Of a stretch of 7,683 nt of DNA, positions 5,793 to 7,683 are shown piece by piece; position 1 is the first letter of the stretch; the number at the start of each line of letters is the position of its first letter. The notes under the pieces are model-generated. The model was not told the DNA's origin. It saw nothing but the letters and a program-made list of their open reading frames with translations, and made no database searches. A program made the translations under genes and the position numbers. Source of the stretch: Planctomycetota bacterium (lineage in GTDB: Bacteria; Planctomycetota; UBA1135; GCA-002686595); the NCBI GenBank assembly GCA_022447405.1, contig JAKVCE010000094.1:1-7683 (forward strand), read 5' to 3'.

Positions 5793-7683
5793 GCTCTTCG
5801 CAGCGCGCACAGGGGCAGTCAGGGTCGATCCAGCTCGCCGCGCTCGAGGCCCCGCCAGAGTCGGTGTAGCCGAGCTCTTCGAGCTGACGCTGGATCGCGG
5901 AGCGGCTCCCATCCGTCTCGCTCAGCCAGTCGTTCTGCTGGCCGGAGTTGAGCCACTCGATGAGCGAGCGCCAAAGCTGCCTCGCCTCATCCTTGTTCTC
6001 GGCTAGGACGTCACGCTCACAGAAGGGGTCGGCGTGGATGTCAAAGAGGCGCGCGGCGTGGCGGGTCTCCTCTGGCTCTCCCCAGTCCTTCTGCTGCCCG
6101 GTCAGGTTCAGCACGAAGAGCCAGCGGCCGTGCAAGACCGTGGCCCCATCGCCGTTGGCCTGCACCCCAAAGCGCGGCCGAGCGCCCTCCTCCACAGCGT
6201 TGAGCAGGTCCTCGCCAGGAAAGTCCAAGCCGTGGTGCCCCGCAAGGTTCAAGAGCGTACGCCCCACGTTGAGCTGCTGCACAGGCGCGCCCCGCACCTC
6301 TCCCGCATCGAGGCCCGGAGCAACAAGGATCAGCGGGATGGCCAGGGTGTTGTAGGTGAGGCTCAGGTGCCCGAAGGGCTCCTCGAGGCCTCGCGCCAAG
6401 GTCTCGCCGTGGTCCGAGGTGAAGGCGATCACCGCATCTTGGAACCTCGCGCGTGCCAGGAAGCTCGCGAGGAGCTCATCGAGGTAGGTGATCTCTGAGC
6501 GGTACAGGGCCTCGGCATAGTCAGGGTCCTTGAGCCTTCGATCCCAATACGGGAAGCGCGGCGGCTCAGCGGTCACCCGCTCGGCGTAGGGGTCGAGGTC
6601 CTCCGGGTAGTAGAGGTTCTTGTACGCCGCGGGCGGATCGTAGGGGCCGTGCGCGTCGTAGATGTGGAGCCAGAGGAAGAGTGGCGCGTCCGTGTAGTCT
6701 GAGAGCCATCCCTCAAGCTCTTGGAAGGTCTCGAGGGAGTCGCGGGCGCTGCGCGCGCCTGGTCCGGAGTAGCGGTCAAAGCCCTGCCCGAGCCCGCTGT
6801 AGCGATAGCTCACGGGGGACGCGCTGACGGCCGCCAAGGTGGCGTAGCCCTGATCCCGGAAGGCCTCAGCTAAGGTCGGCGCGACCTCGCTGATCGGGAG
6901 CGCGTTCGAGATCGAGCCGGTGTCTCTCGGCGAGAGCCCGGTCATGAGCGAGACGTGCGAAGGCGTCGTGTTGTTGATGCTCGCCACCGCGTCTGTGAAC
7001 ACGACACCTCGCGCTGCGAGAGCGTCGAGCGCATCCGTCCGAAGCTGCCCTCCCTCGAAGAGGAAGCCCAGGTGATCGGCGCGGTGCGTGTCCGAGGTGA
7101 TCAAGACCACCGTCTTCGGTGCCGCACCAGACGCGCTGATCCCTGGCTGGGTGAGCGCACGGTAGCCCTCCGCCTCAGAGTCCAGGCGAAAGTCGAGGGT
7201 GACCTCCTCTCCGAGCCAAGGGTCGAGGGAGACCGATGAGTCCAGCCAGGCCGAGCGCTCCGCTGGCGCGAGCCTGGAGATGATGGTCTGTGACTCACCG
7301 CTGGCTCCCGTGATCTCAAGCCGCAGCGGGCCCCCGCCGAGCGGGTCATGGAAGAGCGCTGGAGCGGCCTGGGAGAAGCGCAGGGTCTCTCCGCGACGCC
7401 GCACCACGTGCCGCGCCCGCAGGGCTCGGCCTGGCGCGAGGAAGGTCGAGCGCCGCGCGTCGGTGCCCACCTCGAAGAGCTCCCAGCCACCAAAGGCCGC
7501 GCTCGGGAGCCTGCCACCTGGGATCACGTCCCGGAGCTCGACCGAGTAGAGGAAGGCAGGCTCAACACCAGGAGCGAAGCCGAGCACGAGGTGGTCTATG
7601 CCCTTCCCAGCCGTATCCGCCGCGTCAAAGCGAAGCCGAACCTCCTGTGAGTTCTTCCAGGGGGCGACCTGCGCGGATGCCCG
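5785..7683 (-). CDS. Sulfatase/alkaline-phosphatase superfamily hydrolase with Thr nucleophile, 5'-partial
   Basis: Probably an exported metal-dependent phospho- or sulfo-ester hydrolase or transferase; substrate unknown. The frame stays open to the right edge (32 codons beyond the GTG at 7587), so the N terminus and any signal sequence lie outside. Residues below count from that GTG. Residues 1-155 are beta-rich with sandwich-like strands (DFRLDSE, 132-138). The catalytic core (about 158-470) has SDTHRADHLG (165-174, metal-binding Asp166), TTPSHVSLMTG (207-217), HIYDAHGPY (308-316) and SDHGE (391-395, Asp392/His393). The nucleophile position, Cys or Ser in type I sulfatases (C-x-P-S-R), is Thr207, and the Arg is His211. 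LFDIHADPFCERDVL (514-528) is the usual late sulfatase motif. QLEELGY (568-574) resembles the tail seen in this family, but a Cys-rich end (CPCARC, 591-596) follows. The fold is sure; true sulfatase activity is doubtful. It converges on, and overlaps by eight bases, the DUF1844 gene. Confidence 0.88.
   Translation of the reverse strand, partial: RASAQVAPWKNSQEVRLRFDAADTAGKGIDHLVLGFAPGVEPAFLYSVELRDVIPGGRLPSAAFGGWELFEVGTDARRSTFLAPGRALRARHVVRRRGETLRFSQAAPALFHDPLGGGPLRLEITGASGESQTIISRLAPAERSAWLDSSVSLDPWLGEEVTLDFRLDSEAEGYRALTQPGISASGAAPKTVVLITSDTHRADHLGFLFEGGQLRTDALDALAARGVVFTDAVASINNTTPSHVSLMTGLSPRDTGSISNALPISEVAPTLAEAFRDQGYATLAAVSASPVSYRYSGLGQGFDRYSGPGARSARDSLETFQELEGWLSDYTDAPLFLWLHIYDAHGPYDPPAAYKNLYYPEDLDPYAERVTAEPPRFPYWDRRLKDPDYAEALYRSEITYLDELLASFLARARFQDAVIAFTSDHGETLARGLEEPFGHLSLTYNTLAIPLILVAPGLDAGEVRGAPVQQLNVGRTLLNLAGHHGLDFPGEDLLNAVEEGARPRFGVQANGDGATVLHGRWLFVLNLTGQQKDWGEPEETRHAARLFDIHADPFCERDVLAENKDEARQLWRSLIEWLNSGQQNDWLSETDGSRSAIQRQLEELGYTDSGGASSAASWIDPDCPCARCEELR

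Noticed and set aside
5793..5850. Possible operon terminator downstream of the DUF1844 gene
   Set aside because: The only six-pair stem has a 31-base loop, lies within the opposite gene's coding sequence and is not followed by a T-run.
5791..5881. Direct repeat GAGCTCTTCG at 5791-5800 and 5872-5881
   Set aside because: Both copies encode Glu-Glu-Leu on the minus strand in two separate helix-like tails. Ten bases of shared codons in GC-rich coding DNA need no further explanation.
5948..6498. Plus-strand open frames inside the sulfatase-like gene
   Set aside because: They are antisense to the conserved sulfatase-fold core and C-terminal region and show only composition-driven sequence.

Overview
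The window is a compact, GC-rich stretch of bacterial chromosome. It holds five complete or nearly complete plus-strand genes and one long minus-strand gene. The presence of kdsB (CMP-Kdo synthesis) points to a Gram-negative organism with a Kdo-containing lipopolysaccharide. High GC, a DUF1844 gene directly after pyrG, and a large sulfatase-fold protein with an extra N-terminal beta-rich region fit Planctomycetota or the former delta-proteobacterial (myxobacteria-like) lineages. That placement is inference from gene content; no marker here settles it. I see no tRNA, rRNA, CRISPR array, insertion sequence or prophage feature.

Layout. Positions 3-2372 (+): the 5'-truncated gene of a polytopic membrane protein of the GT-C glycosyltransferase type, with a long soluble C-terminal half. 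Positions 2373-2483: a 111-base gap holding a GC-rich hairpin just after the stop codon and a sigma70-like promoter candidate. Positions 2484-3026 (+): a small predicted lipoprotein of no family I recognise. Positions 3029-3856 (+): kdsB. Positions 3856-5493 (+): pyrG. Positions 5490-5792 (+): a DUF1844 protein. Positions 5785-7683 (-): a sulfatase/alkaline-phosphatase-superfamily protein, truncated at its N terminus by the right edge. No stretch longer than 300 bases lacks a gene.

How the genes fit together. Lipoprotein, kdsB, pyrG and DUF1844 are spaced +2, -1 and -4 bases, so they very likely form one translationally coupled operon. PyrG makes CTP, and KdsB spends CTP to activate Kdo for lipid A-core assembly. 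The upstream GT-C protein is also an envelope-glycan type of enzyme, using a lipid-linked sugar donor. The plus-strand operon and the minus-strand sulfatase-like gene converge and overlap by 8 bases at their 3' ends, leaving no spacer for a terminator.

Most of the window is ordinary core metabolism. The points most worth a second look are: the sulfatase-like protein has threonine where true sulfatases carry the formylglycine-forming Cys/Ser; its C terminus ends in a short three-cysteine motif; the operon carries an unrecognised lipoprotein; and DUF1844 is tightly coupled to CTP synthase. I found no convincing new multi-gene system.
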